A stretch of 64,000 bases of DNA from Brevundimonas subvibrioides (GTDB taxonomy: Bacteria; Pseudomonadota; Alphaproteobacteria; Caulobacterales; Caulobacteraceae). Positions 36,685 to 43,985 of the stretch are shown here, one piece after another (within the stretch, counting starts at the first letter, position 1; each line of letters opens with the position of its first letter). Under the pieces are notes generated by a model. That model worked only from the letters and a program-made list of their open reading frames with translations, was not told the DNA's origin and did no database searches. The position numbers and the translations under genes were made by a program. The stretch covers positions 124,001 to 188,000 of the forward strand of contig NZ_NCEQ01000006.1 of assembly GCF_002280785.1 (NCBI RefSeq). The letters are read 5' to 3'.

Positions 36685-37281
36685 GTGAATGTGTCGAGCA
36701 TGCTGGCGGCGGTGTTGCTGTCGCAGGCTGGGGTTCCGCCCCAGTTGGCCTCCTTTCCCCCGGCGTCTACCGCCCTGATGGAGGCTGCCTCGGCTGTCTC
36801 GACCCTGCCCGACACCACGGTCCTGGGCTATCCCGTGACCGGTCGGGATCGACGCTCAATCCGGGCTTCGATGAGCGAGGGGCGGCCCGCGAACGCCGCA
36901 GGCGAAAAGCACGACGCCGTGACCTTCTGGCGCTATGAATTCGATGCCGCTCCCTTTGTGGACGGACAATGCCGACCGGACACCATCGAGGTCCGGTCCA
37001 CGGTCCTGATCGCGCTGCCCGACCTGGTGACGCGGGATCAGATCAGCGTCCGCGAGCGCGCCGATTGGGATCGGTATTTCGTGCAGCTGGTCAGCCACGA
37101 AAGTCGTCACCGGCAGATCGCCGTCGAGGGGGGCGAACGGCTCCGCGAGATGATGAAAGCCGCTCCGACCTGCGAGGCGGCGCAGGCGATCGGTGCGGCC
37201 GAAAGCGAGCGCATCGCACAGGCGAGCGTCGCCTTCGATGCCGAAACGCGACACGGCGCGACCGAAGGCGCGGTCTACTGA
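36685..37281 (+). CDS. DUF922 family putative Zn-dependent protease
   Basis: About 198 residues from the GTG at 36685 (AAAGG 9 bases upstream); a TTG at 36667 is possible. A weak leader is followed by the DUF922 features: GYPVTGRDRRSIRASMSEGRPANAAGEKHDAVTFWRYEF, a Cys pair in GQCRPDTIEV and TCEAAQ, and the metal-binding HESRHRQIA (HExxH) with upstream WDRYFVQLV. The family is predicted to be secreted zinc peptidases. It is foreign to canonical GTA clusters and sits in the insert between protease and capsid. Confidence 0.75.
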   Translation: MNVSSMLAAVLLSQAGVPPQLASFPPASTALMEAASAVSTLPDTTVLGYPVTGRDRRSIRASMSEGRPANAAGEKHDAVTFWRYEFDAAPFVDGQCRPDTIEVRSTVLIALPDLVTRDQISVRERADWDRYFVQLVSHESRHRQIAVEGGERLREMMKAAPTCEAAQAIGAAESERIAQASVAFDAETRHGATEGAVY

Positions 37282-37327
37282 AGTCTGCGCCCGCCTGGCG
37301 AGCGCGCCTCGCCAGGGAGAAGTCGAC

Positions 37328-37420
37328 GTGTCGGAAATCACGCTCGATCGTCCTTTCAGCGCCAAGACCAGGAGTGGGCTCTGGTCGCTCGGGCTCGGCA
37401 AACACATCGTGCCCAAATAG
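37328..37420 (+). CDS. Microprotein candidate (30 aa) in the GTA insert
   Basis: A GTG at 37328 preceded by GGGAGAAG at 6-base spacing opens a 30-codon frame ending TAG. The peptide is basic and ends GLWSLGLGKHIVPK. GC-biased third positions support coding. No known family. The remaining 180 bp before the capsid gene show nothing convincing. Confidence 0.4.
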   Translation: MSEITLDRPFSAKTRSGLWSLGLGKHIVPK

Positions 37421-37602
37421 GTCGCCGTGCTGGCTTTTCGGCGTGGCCTGATCCCCCGACCGGCGCTGGTCCCGTTCGCCGGCAACTGAACAGACGACGA
37501 GCAGATAGTCCGGCCGACGGCCGGGCGTCAAAGAGCTGCGAGCGCACCGCGCCCGTGTGGTTCCGGTCGGGTGAGCCGCCGGATTTTTCAAGCGGAGACA
37601 CG

Positions 37603-38865
37603 ATGAAAGAGACCAAACAGGCTTCCGCCTCGCCGGAGGCGCGCGCGGCCATGCATGAAATGATGGCGGCGTTCGAGGCGTTCAAAGGGGCCAATGACGC
37701 CCGGCTGAGCGAGATCGAGAAGAAGGCCTCGGCGGATACGCTGCTGGAGGAGAAGGTGGCGCGGATCGACCAGGCCGTGGGCGCGGCCCAGGCGCGTCTG
37801 GACCGGGCGCTGTCGGACGCGCGGCGTCCGCAACTGGCCGGCCTCACCGGGGCGTCAGCCCCCTCCACCACTTCGTGGTCCCCCTCCCCCGATGGGGGAG
37901 GATTGGAGGAGAAGGCGGCGTTCGAGGGCTATGTGCGGACCGGGCGCGAGCTGGGTCTGGAGCTCAAGGCCGGGCTGTCGTCGGCGTCGAACTCGGGCGG
38001 CTATGTCGTGCCGCCGGAGACGGAGCGGGCCATCGAGCGGCGGCTGATGGCGACCAGTCCGATGCGCGAGATCGCCACGGTGCGGACGGTGGCGTCGGGG
38101 GTGTTCCGCAAACCCGTGTCGACGGCGGGCATCGCCTCGGGCTGGGTGGCCGAGACAGCAGCGCGTCCGGAGACGGATCCGGCGACCCTGGCCCTGCTCG
38201 AGTTCCCGGCCGCCGATCTGTACGCCAATCCGGCGGCGACGCAGTCGTTGCTCGATGACGCCCTGGTCGATCTGGATGAATGGCTGGCCTCGGAAGTCGA
38301 GGACGCCTTCGCGGCGCAGGAGACGGCGGCGTTCGTGACGGGCGATGGGGTGAACAAGCCTAGGGGCTTCCTGGGCTATTCCATCGTGGCGGATGCATCC
38401 CAGACCTGGGGCGACATCGGCTATGTCGCCTCGGGGGCGGCGGGGGCGTTCGCCTCGTCCAGCCCGTCGGACAGGCTGATCGACCTGATCTATGCGCCGA
38501 AGGCCCAGTTCCGGCCGAACGGTCGTTTCGTGATGAACCGCAAGACGGTCTCGGCCGTGCGCAAGTTCAAGGATGCCGACGGCGCCTACATCTGGTCGCC
38601 GGCGTCGCGGCCGGGCGAGACGGCGTCTCTGCTGGGCTATCCGGTGACCGAGATCGAGACCATGCCGGACATCGCCGCCAACAGCCACGCCATCGCGTTC
38701 GGCGACTTCCAGCGGGGCTATCTGATCGTGGATCGCGCCGGTGTGCGGGTGCTGAGGGACCCGTATTCGGCCAAGCCCTATGTGCTGTTCTACACGACCA
38801 AGCGCGTCGGCGGCGGGGTGCAGAATTTCGACGCCATCAAGGTGATGAAGTTCGCGGCGAGCTGA
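37603..38865 (+). CDS. GTA major capsid protein (g5 homologue)
   Basis: HK97-fold capsid protein of 420 residues from ATG 37603 (GGAG upstream). An N-terminal helical scaffold-like segment (residues 1-80, AAFEAFKGANDARLSEIEKKA) is followed by an unusual Pro/Ser/Gly-rich linker (about 87-102) and then the capsid core: AGLSSASNSGGYVVPPETERAI, PVSTAGIASGWVAETAARPETD, FVTGDGVNKPRGFLGY, FVMNRKTVSAVRKFKDADGAYIW and YLIVDRAGVRVLRDPYSAKPYVLFY. The linker is encoded by a palindromic repeat and lies near where the prohead protease is expected to cut. Confidence 0.95.
   Translation: MKETKQASASPEARAAMHEMMAAFEAFKGANDARLSEIEKKASADTLLEEKVARIDQAVGAAQARLDRALSDARRPQLAGLTGASAPSTTSWSPSPDGGGLEEKAAFEGYVRTGRELGLELKAGLSSASNSGGYVVPPETERAIERRLMATSPMREIATVRTVASGVFRKPVSTAGIASGWVAETAARPETDPATLALLEFPAADLYANPAATQSLLDDALVDLDEWLASEVEDAFAAQETAAFVTGDGVNKPRGFLGYSIVADASQTWGDIGYVASGAAGAFASSSPSDRLIDLIYAPKAQFRPNGRFVMNRKTVSAVRKFKDADGAYIWSPASRPGETASLLGYPVTEIETMPDIAANSHAIAFGDFQRGYLIVDRAGVRVLRDPYSAKPYVLFYTTKRVGGGVQNFDAIKVMKFAAS
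37861..37901. repeat. Palindromic repeat inserted in the capsid gene linker
   Basis: Two adjacent small palindromes, ACCAC-TTC-GTGGT (37867-37879) and CCTCCCCC-GAT-GGGGGAGG (37883-37901). They have the look of intergenic palindromic elements of GC-rich alphaproteobacteria and are read in frame as a Pro/Ser/Gly-rich linker. Confidence 0.6.
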
Positions 38866-38873
38866 CGGTTGCT

Positions 38874-39054
38874 CCCTCTCCCCTTGCGGGAGAGGGAGGC
38901 CGCGCACGGTCGCGTTAGCGGCCGTCCTGGCGCGGGCGGGTGAGGGGTGACGCCGACCCTCGCCGGTTCTCGGCAGCGAGACCCCTCACCCTTTCGCGCA
39001 AGACCACTCGCTTCGCTCGCGGGCGCTCAAGCCCTCTCCCGCAAGGGGAGAGGG
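38874..39054. repeat. 181 bp palindromic (MITE-like) element between capsid and connector genes
   Basis: The ends are perfect 23 bp inverted repeats, CCCTCTCCCCTTGCGGGAGAGGG at 38874 and its exact complement ending at 39054. A second perfect inverted pair, GGGTGAGGGGT at 38938 and ACCCCTCACCC at 38981, lies inside. There is no coding frame. It fills almost the whole 213 bp gap between g5 and g6, where GTA genes are otherwise overlapping or tightly packed. Confidence 0.85.
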
Positions 39055-39078
39055 GCATTCTGACATCGGAGATTTCCC

Positions 39079-39345
39079 ATGACCGCACCCGTGTCTCTCA
39101 CGGAGGCGAAGCTGTTCCTGCGCGTCGAGCACGAAGCGGAGGACGGGCTGATCCAGACATTGGTTGATGCGGCCCAGGCGCGGGTCGAGGGCGAGGCGGG
39201 GCAGACACTGACCTCGACCTCGGCGGCGCCGTTGAGGCTGGCGATCCTGATGCTGGCCTCGCGGGCCTATGAGCGGGGCGAGGTCGAGATGTCGATCCGG
39301 CCGGTGGAGGCCTGGATTGCGCCCTATCGCACGGTGCGGCTGTGA
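39079..39345 (+). CDS. GTA head-tail connector protein (g6 homologue)
   Basis: An 88-residue gp6-like connector: MTAPVSLTEAKLFLRVEHEAEDGLIQTLVDAAQARVE is the typical helical start (SLTEAK.FLR), followed by GQTLTS, PLRLAILMLASRAYERGE and the C-terminal AWIAPYRTVRL. It is only about the size of the conserved core. It overlaps g7 by 4 bp. It attaches to the portal in the assembled particle. Confidence 0.88.
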   Translation: MTAPVSLTEAKLFLRVEHEAEDGLIQTLVDAAQARVEGEAGQTLTSTSAAPLRLAILMLASRAYERGEVEMSIRPVEAWIAPYRTVRL

Positions 39346-39644
39346 GGGTGCTGGCCGAACTGCTGGAACGCGTCGAGGCGGAGACGCCCTATGGCGGGTT
39401 GGCCGTCAGCTACGAGGCGCTCGGCCCGGTCTGGCTGAGGCTGGAGGGGCGACGACGACGCGAACGGACGGAAGCCGGTCTGACCTCGGCGGTCGAGATG
39501 GCCGCGGCGGAGACGCGTGCCGATCCGCGCCTGAGTGAAGGGCGGGTGATCCGGTTCGGCGGGGCCGATTGGCTCATCGCCGCCGTCGACGGCGATCCGG
39601 ACCGGCCCGGACGCGCAATCCTGAACATCGAGAGGACGCGATGA
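39342..39644 (+). CDS. GTA head closure / head-tail joining protein (g7 homologue)
   Basis: A 100-residue protein of the SPP1 gp16-like head-tail joining type: SYEALGPVWLRLEGRRRRERTEAG near residues 24-47 and RVIRFGGADWLIAAVDGDPDRPGRAILNIERTR at the end. Starts with GTG inside the g6 stop and overlaps g8 by 4 bp. Position in the cluster supports the assignment. Confidence 0.88.
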   Translation: MRVLAELLERVEAETPYGGLAVSYEALGPVWLRLEGRRRRERTEAGLTSAVEMAAAETRADPRLSEGRVIRFGGADWLIAAVDGDPDRPGRAILNIERTR

Positions 39645-40057
39645 GCGACCACGAGAATGCGCTGCAGAAGGCGCTGATCGCGCACCTGCGCGCGGACGCG
39701 ACTTTGCAAGCCCTGCTGGGCGAGCCGGCGCGGGTCTGGGACGAGGCGCCGAGGGGCGGGGGCTATCCGCATCTGCTGGTGGGTCGATCCGGGAGCCGGC
39801 CGGTCGAGGCGGATGGGTGTGGGATCGAGCATCAACTGAGCCTGCGCTGCGCGTCACGTTTCGCCGGGACGGAAGAAGCCAAGGCCATCTGTGCGGCCGT
39901 GAGAGCGGCCGTGCACGAAGCGGCGCTGGAGGCGGACGGCGTTCGCGCCGTGTCGATCCGGGCGACCTATGCCGACGTGTTCCGCTCCAGCGACCACAGG
40001 CGGGTCTGGGGCGTGGTGCGCGTGCGGGCGATCACCGAAGACATCCGAGGAGAATGA
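39641..40057 (+). CDS. GTA tail terminator protein (g8 homologue, DUF3168)
   Basis: 138 residues: ENALQKALIAHLRADATLQALLGEPARVWDEAPRGGGYPHLLVG is the DUF3168 start, followed by HQLSLRCASRFAGTEEAKAICAAVRAAVHEA and SDHRRVWGVVRVRAITE. DUF3168 proteins cap phage tail tubes. ATG 39641 overlaps the g7 stop (ATGA). Confidence 0.92.
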   Translation: MSDHENALQKALIAHLRADATLQALLGEPARVWDEAPRGGGYPHLLVGRSGSRPVEADGCGIEHQLSLRCASRFAGTEEAKAICAAVRAAVHEAALEADGVRAVSIRATYADVFRSSDHRRVWGVVRVRAITEDIRGE

Positions 40058-40059
40058 CC

Positions 40060-40470
40060 ATGGCCGCACAGCGCGGGAAAGACATCCTGTTGAAGATGGA
40101 GAGCGCGCCCGGCGTGTTCTCGACCGTGGCGGGACTGAGGGCGCGGACGATCTCGCTGAACGCAAGGACTGTGGATGCGACAGACGCGGACAGCGCCGGC
40201 CGGTGGCGAGAGCTGCTGGGCGGCGCCGGGGTCAAGTCCGCGGCGGTGTCGGGCCAGGGGATCTTCCGCGACGCGGCGTCCGACGCCCTGATCCGCGAGG
40301 CCTTCTTTGACCAGGGGCTGAAGACATGGCGGCTGGTGGTGCCGGATTTCGGCACGCTTGAGGGGCCGTTCCTTGTTTCGGCGCTGGAATACGCGGGCGA
40401 CCACGAAGGCGAGGCGACGTTCGCGATCAGCCTGGCCAGCGCCGGCGCCGTCGCGTTCTCGGCCGCATGA
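40060..40470 (+). CDS. GTA major tail protein (g9 homologue)
   Basis: 136 residues from ATG 40060, which has better spacing from GAGGAG than the ATG at 40054. The sequence AAQRGKDILLKMESAPGVFSTVAGLRARTISLNARTVDATDADSAGRWRELLGGAGVKSAAVSGQGIF matches the TP901-1-like major tail protein family, and ALEYAGDHEGEATFAISLASAGAVAF closes it. It forms the hexameric rings of the tail tube. Confidence 0.94.
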   Translation: MAAQRGKDILLKMESAPGVFSTVAGLRARTISLNARTVDATDADSAGRWRELLGGAGVKSAAVSGQGIFRDAASDALIREAFFDQGLKTWRLVVPDFGTLEGPFLVSALEYAGDHEGEATFAISLASAGAVAFSAA

Positions 40471-40766
40471 TCGGGGTGAACAAAGTGCGTGGCGAGGCGG
40501 TCGCGGTGCTGGCGGGGGCTGAGCGGCGGCTGTGCCTGACATTGGGGGCGCTGGCCGAGATCGAGACAGCGCTGGACGTGTCGGGCGTCGCCGGATTGGC
40601 GGAACGGATGCGGGCCTTGTCGGCGCGGGATCTGATGGCGGTGCTGGCGGCCCTGTTGCGGGGCGGCGGCGAAGGCGGGCTGGCGGGCGATCTGGACCGG
40701 GCAGCGATCGACCCTGTGGAGGCGGCCGAGGCCGTCGCCCTGGCCTTCACGGCCGCGCGTGGTTGA
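40467..40766 (+). CDS. GTA g10-type tail assembly protein
   Basis: A 99-residue protein of the gene-transfer-agent g10 family: GEAVAVLAGAERRLCLTLGALAEIETALDVSGVAGLAERMRALSARDLMAVLAALLRGGG. The LTLGALAEIE stretch is the family signature. Predicted to act as a tail assembly chaperone together with the next gene. It overlaps its neighbours on both sides. Confidence 0.88.
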   Translation: MIGVNKVRGEAVAVLAGAERRLCLTLGALAEIETALDVSGVAGLAERMRALSARDLMAVLAALLRGGGEGGLAGDLDRAAIDPVEAAEAVALAFTAARG

Positions 40767-40950
40767 GGCGACGCCTTGGGCGGCCATGTTGCGGACCTCC
40801 GTGGCGATGGGCGTCGGGCCCCCCGCGTTCTGGCTGCTGTCGCTCGCCGAATGGCGGATGCTGACGGAAAGCGCGCCGGGCGTCTCGCCGCTGGGGCGGG
40901 TTGAGTTCGAGCGGCTGATGGCGGCCTGGCCGGATGGAGGCGAGACATGA
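40759..40950 (+). CDS. GTA tail assembly chaperone (g10.1 homologue)
   Basis: A 63-residue protein from a GTG at 40759 that overlaps g10 by 8 bp. It carries the conserved FWLLSLAEWRMLTE and LGRVEFERLMAAWPD pattern of the small phage tail assembly chaperone family common in alphaproteobacterial GTAs. Confidence 0.85.
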   Translation: MVEATPWAAMLRTSVAMGVGPPAFWLLSLAEWRMLTESAPGVSPLGRVEFERLMAAWPDGGET

Positions 40951-41480
40951 GCGACGACGATCGACCGGATGCACTGGACGGGGTCCCCGCGCGGGCGGCG
41001 GAAGCCGCTGCGGCTCTGGAGGCGTTGCGAGAGCCGGCGGAGCGGGCGGCGGGGGCGATCGAGCAGGCGTTCGGGCGGGCGGGAGCCAGCCTGACGCGAT
41101 CCTTGGCGCGGGCCGCGGCGGACGGGGAGGTCAGCCTGGCCGAACTGGCGCGGGCAGCGCTGGGGGCCGTCGGCGCGGGGCTGGGCGGATCAAGCGGCGG
41201 GCTGGGCGCGGCGATCGCGCAAGCCGTAGCCGGCGTCGTCGGGTTCGGCGGGGCGCGGGCAGATGGAGGCGCGCTGCTGGGCGGCGGGGCCTATCTGGTC
41301 GGCGAACGCGGACCGGAGGTGTTTCGACCTCAGGGATCGGGCGTGATCGAGACTGGCGGATCAGGCGGAGTCACCGTGAACGTCACGGTGGATGGCGGGG
41401 CGCCGGCGCTGTTGAGGTCCGAGGCGCAGATCGCCCAGATGCTGGCGAGAGCCGCCGCGCTGGGCGCGCGACGGCTCTGA
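40947..41480 (+). CDS. GTA tail tape measure protein (g11 homologue)
   Basis: A 177-residue protein: an N-terminal helical part (EAAAALEALREPAERAAGAIEQAFGRAGASL), a Gly/Ala-rich hydrophobic middle (ALGAVGAGLGGSSGGLGAAIAQAVAGVVGFGGARADGG) and the C-terminal ERGPEVFRPQGSGVIETGG stretch typical of tape measure C-termini. GTA tails are short, so a short tape measure is expected. It is the last gene before the minus-strand insertion that splits the tail module. Confidence 0.9.
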   Translation: MSDDDRPDALDGVPARAAEAAAALEALREPAERAAGAIEQAFGRAGASLTRSLARAAADGEVSLAELARAALGAVGAGLGGSSGGLGAAIAQAVAGVVGFGGARADGGALLGGGAYLVGERGPEVFRPQGSGVIETGGSGGVTVNVTVDGGAPALLRSEAQIAQMLARAAALGARRL

Positions 41481-41503
41481 TCCTTGTGCGGTTTGAGCCC
41501 GGG

Positions 41504-42190
41504 CTACTCGCCCTTGGGGTTCGGGCCGAAACGGTTGTCGCCGCGCTGGCTGTCGGTGACGCCGATCCAGATCAGGAAGCCGATCTGGACCAGGCAGATG
41601 ATCCCGATAATGCCGAACATGGGGCCGATCAGGGCCCAGATGGCGGCGGGGTCCTCGTTCTCGAGCGCCTCGTAGTTGGTGAAGATCGACGCGCCGACGG
41701 TGGCGAAGATGGCGATGAAGCCGACGATGCCGGAGGCGATGGGGATCAGGCACAGCCAGCCCGAATGTCCCATGTCGTGCAGGCGCTTCACCGTGATGGC
41801 GATGTTCGGCCAGATCAGAGCCAGTGAGATGAAGATTCCCAGGAGAGGGATCCAGCCGGCGACGACGCCGACACCGAGGCAGATCAGCCAGGAAATCCAG
41901 AAATGCTGACGACGCAGACGGCCCTGGAACGAGAAGAGGGCGGTCTTGAAATCATAGGTGTCGACCGGAACGCCGGGCGTCGCGGAGGGCGCGCCCGGGG
42001 CCGGCGCAGCGGCCAGGAGCATGACGTTGGTGGCTTCACCCGCCACAGGCACGAAATCCACGCGCAGACCCGCGGTGATGGCGGCGGGCGGCGACACCGC
42101 CTCTCGTCCGAAGGTGTAGCGGATGCCGTCGTCGCCCGAGATGAGACCGGCGCCCGAGGCGTCGTCGAAGCTGAGAATCTGACCGCGCAT
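41504..42190 (-). CDS. Cold-shock-like N-terminus fused to DUF805 membrane protein, inserted in the GTA cluster
   Basis: 228 residues from ATG 42190. Residues 1-60 (MRGQILSFDDASGAGLISGDDGIRYTFGREAV) resemble a CspA/OB-type fold with an FD.ASG.G.I..DDG pattern. A Pro/Ala linker follows. Residues 95-228 are DUF805: LFSFQGRLRRQHFWISWL, the IKRLHDMGHSGW-like motif (AITVKRLHDMGHSGWLCL), and four to five membrane helices, ending DNRFGPNPKGE. Oriented against the GTA genes, between g11 and g12, so transcription through the cluster crosses it antisense. Function unknown. Confidence 0.88.
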   Translation of the reverse strand: MRGQILSFDDASGAGLISGDDGIRYTFGREAVSPPAAITAGLRVDFVPVAGEATNVMLLAAAPAPGAPSATPGVPVDTYDFKTALFSFQGRLRRQHFWISWLICLGVGVVAGWIPLLGIFISLALIWPNIAITVKRLHDMGHSGWLCLIPIASGIVGFIAIFATVGASIFTNYEALENEDPAAIWALIGPMFGIIGIICLVQIGFLIWIGVTDSQRGDNRFGPNPKGE

Positions 42191-42287
42191 TGAACCAAGG
42201 CTCCCCTGCCGGCGGCCGGGGCTGGCCGCGTTCAGGCGGAGACTGGACGAGCGGCGCTCGCCCTTCAAGTGAATCGGGAGTCATAGA

Positions 42288-42905
42288 ATGGCGTTTCACG
42301 AGGTGCGCCTGCCTGCACGTCTGGCGTTCGGATCGACCGGCGGGGTGGAGCGGCGAACCGATATCGTCACCCTGGCGTCCGGGTTCGAGCGGCGATCCAG
42401 CCCCTGGGCGATGGGGCGAAGGCGCTATCTGATCGGCGCAAATCTGAAATCGCTGGCGGACATGGCGGAGCTGACGGCCTTCTTCGAGGCGCGGCGGGGG
42501 CGGCTGTACGGCTTTCGGTTCCGTGACTTCGCGGACTTCGCCTCTTGCGAGCCGGGCGGGACGCCTGGACCGGCCGACGCCGTTCTGGGTGTCGGGGATG
42601 GCGCACGATCGGCGTTTCAGCTGGTGAAGGCGTATGGCGATGTCGAGCGCCCGATCACCAAGCCGGTCGAGGGATCGGTCAAGGTGGCGGTGGGGGACGT
42701 CGAGCTGGCGTCCTCGGCGTTCGCGGTCGATGCGACGACGGGCATGGTGACCCTGGATGCGGCGCCGGACGTGGGCGTGGCCGTGACGGCGGGGTTCCTG
42801 TTCGACACGCCCGTCCGGTTCGACGCGGACCGGCTGGAGGTGACGCTGGAGAGCTTCGGGGCCGGACGGATGGCGGCGGTTCCCCTGATCGAGGTCAGGA
42901 TCTGA
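42288..42905 (+). CDS. GTA distal tail protein (g12 homologue, DUF2460)
   Basis: 205 residues with the DUF2460/TIGR02217 pattern: FHEVRLPARLAFGSTGGVERRTDIVTLASGFERRSSPWAMGRRRYLIG, FFEARRGRLYGFRFRDFADFASC, and the end FDTPVRFDADRLEVTLESFGAGRMAAVPLIEVRI. It links the tail tube to the baseplate. ATG 42288 lies 97 bp after the divergent DUF805 start. Confidence 0.94.
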   Translation: MAFHEVRLPARLAFGSTGGVERRTDIVTLASGFERRSSPWAMGRRRYLIGANLKSLADMAELTAFFEARRGRLYGFRFRDFADFASCEPGGTPGPADAVLGVGDGARSAFQLVKAYGDVERPITKPVEGSVKVAVGDVELASSAFAVDATTGMVTLDAAPDVGVAVTAGFLFDTPVRFDADRLEVTLESFGAGRMAAVPLIEVRI

Positions 42906-42906
42906 G

Positions 42907-43551
42907 ATGCGGGAGATTCCGGAGGAACTGGTCGCCCGCATTGAAAGCGGGGCGGCGACGCTTTGCCATGCCTGGATCGTCGGGCGGGCGGATGGGGAGC
43001 GGCTGGGGTTCACCGATCATGACCGGGATCTGAGCGTCGACGGCGTCGTTTGTCGAGCGGCCAGCGGATGGTCGCGAGGCGCGGCGGAGTCGGCGGAAGG
43101 GTTGGCCGCCGGCGGCCTCGCAGTCGGCGGCGTGCTGGATGATGAGCGGATCGTCGAGGCGGATGTGGCGGCGGGGTTGTGGGACCGGGCGACGGTTGCG
43201 ATGTGGCGGGTGGATTGGCAGCGGCCTGACCTGAAGGTGAGACTGGGCGCCGGAGTATTGAGCCGCATCCGGCGCGAAGGCCAGGGGTTCACGGCGGAGA
43301 TCGAGGGGCCGCTGGCGGCTTTGGAAAGGGTCGTGGGGCGGACCTATGGGCGAACCTGCGACGCCGTGCTGGGCGATGTGCGGTGCGGCGTCGAACCCGG
43401 CGGGCGGAGCTGCGACAAGCGGTGGCAGACCTGCGTCGGGACGTTCGGTAACGGCGTCAACTTCCAGGGTTTCCCCGACATTCCAGGCGACGACTTCCTG
43501 ACCGCCTATCCGGCGACGGGCGGGCGCCATGACGGCGGGAGTCGGCGATGA
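42907..43551 (+). CDS. GTA baseplate hub protein (g13 homologue, DUF2163)
   Basis: 214 residues: LCHAWIVGRADGERLGFTDHDRDLSVDG (DUF2163), then EGPLAALERVVGRTYGRTCDAVLGDVRCGVEPGGRSCDKRWQTC, in which four cysteines could hold the iron-sulfur cluster described for the RcGTA hub, and the BR0599-type end NFQGFPDIPGDDFLTAYPATGGRHDGGSRR. Shorter than the roughly 300 residues of the Rhodobacter protein, mostly through loss in the middle. It overlaps g14 by 4 bp. Confidence 0.93.
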   Translation: MREIPEELVARIESGAATLCHAWIVGRADGERLGFTDHDRDLSVDGVVCRAASGWSRGAAESAEGLAAGGLAVGGVLDDERIVEADVAAGLWDRATVAMWRVDWQRPDLKVRLGAGVLSRIRREGQGFTAEIEGPLAALERVVGRTYGRTCDAVLGDVRCGVEPGGRSCDKRWQTCVGTFGNGVNFQGFPDIPGDDFLTAYPATGGRHDGGSRR

Positions 43552-43985
43552 GCGACCCGCTGACCGCGGCGCGCGGGTGGCTCGGCACCCCCTATCGGCA
43601 TCAGGCGAGCCTGAAGGGTGAAGGGGCGGATTGTCTGGGGCTGGTGCGCGGGGTGTGGCGGGAGATACGGGGCGACGAGCCGGAGGTGCCGCCCGCCTAT
43701 CAACCCGACTGGGCCGAGGTGGGTGGGGAGGAGACTCTGCTGGAAGCGGCGCGGCGGTGGCTGGTCGAGAAACCGGTCGGGGAGATGCGGCCGGGCGACG
43801 TGCTGTTGTTCCGCATGGCCGAAGGGGCGCCGGTGAAACACTGCGCGATCCTGACCTCGGTCGAGGGGCCGGAGCCGAGGATGATCCACGCCTACTGGGG
43901 CCGGGCGGTGGTGGAGAGCTGGATGGGGCCGTGGTGGATGCGGCGACTGACGGCTGTGTTCGCCTGGCCTGAAGGAGAAGACTGA
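43548..43985 (+). CDS. GTA cell-wall peptidase (g14 homologue, NlpC/P60)
   Basis: 145 residues of the phage/GTA NlpC/P60 family. The catalytic Cys is in GEGADCLGLVRGVWREI and the His in APVKHCAILTS. WLGTPYRHQASLKG precedes the active site, as in g14 proteins. It is expected to open peptidoglycan in the recipient during DNA delivery. The stop codon overlaps the start of g15 by one base. Confidence 0.94.
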   Translation: MSDPLTAARGWLGTPYRHQASLKGEGADCLGLVRGVWREIRGDEPEVPPAYQPDWAEVGGEETLLEAARRWLVEKPVGEMRPGDVLLFRMAEGAPVKHCAILTSVEGPEPRMIHAYWGRAVVESWMGPWWMRRLTAVFAWPEGED

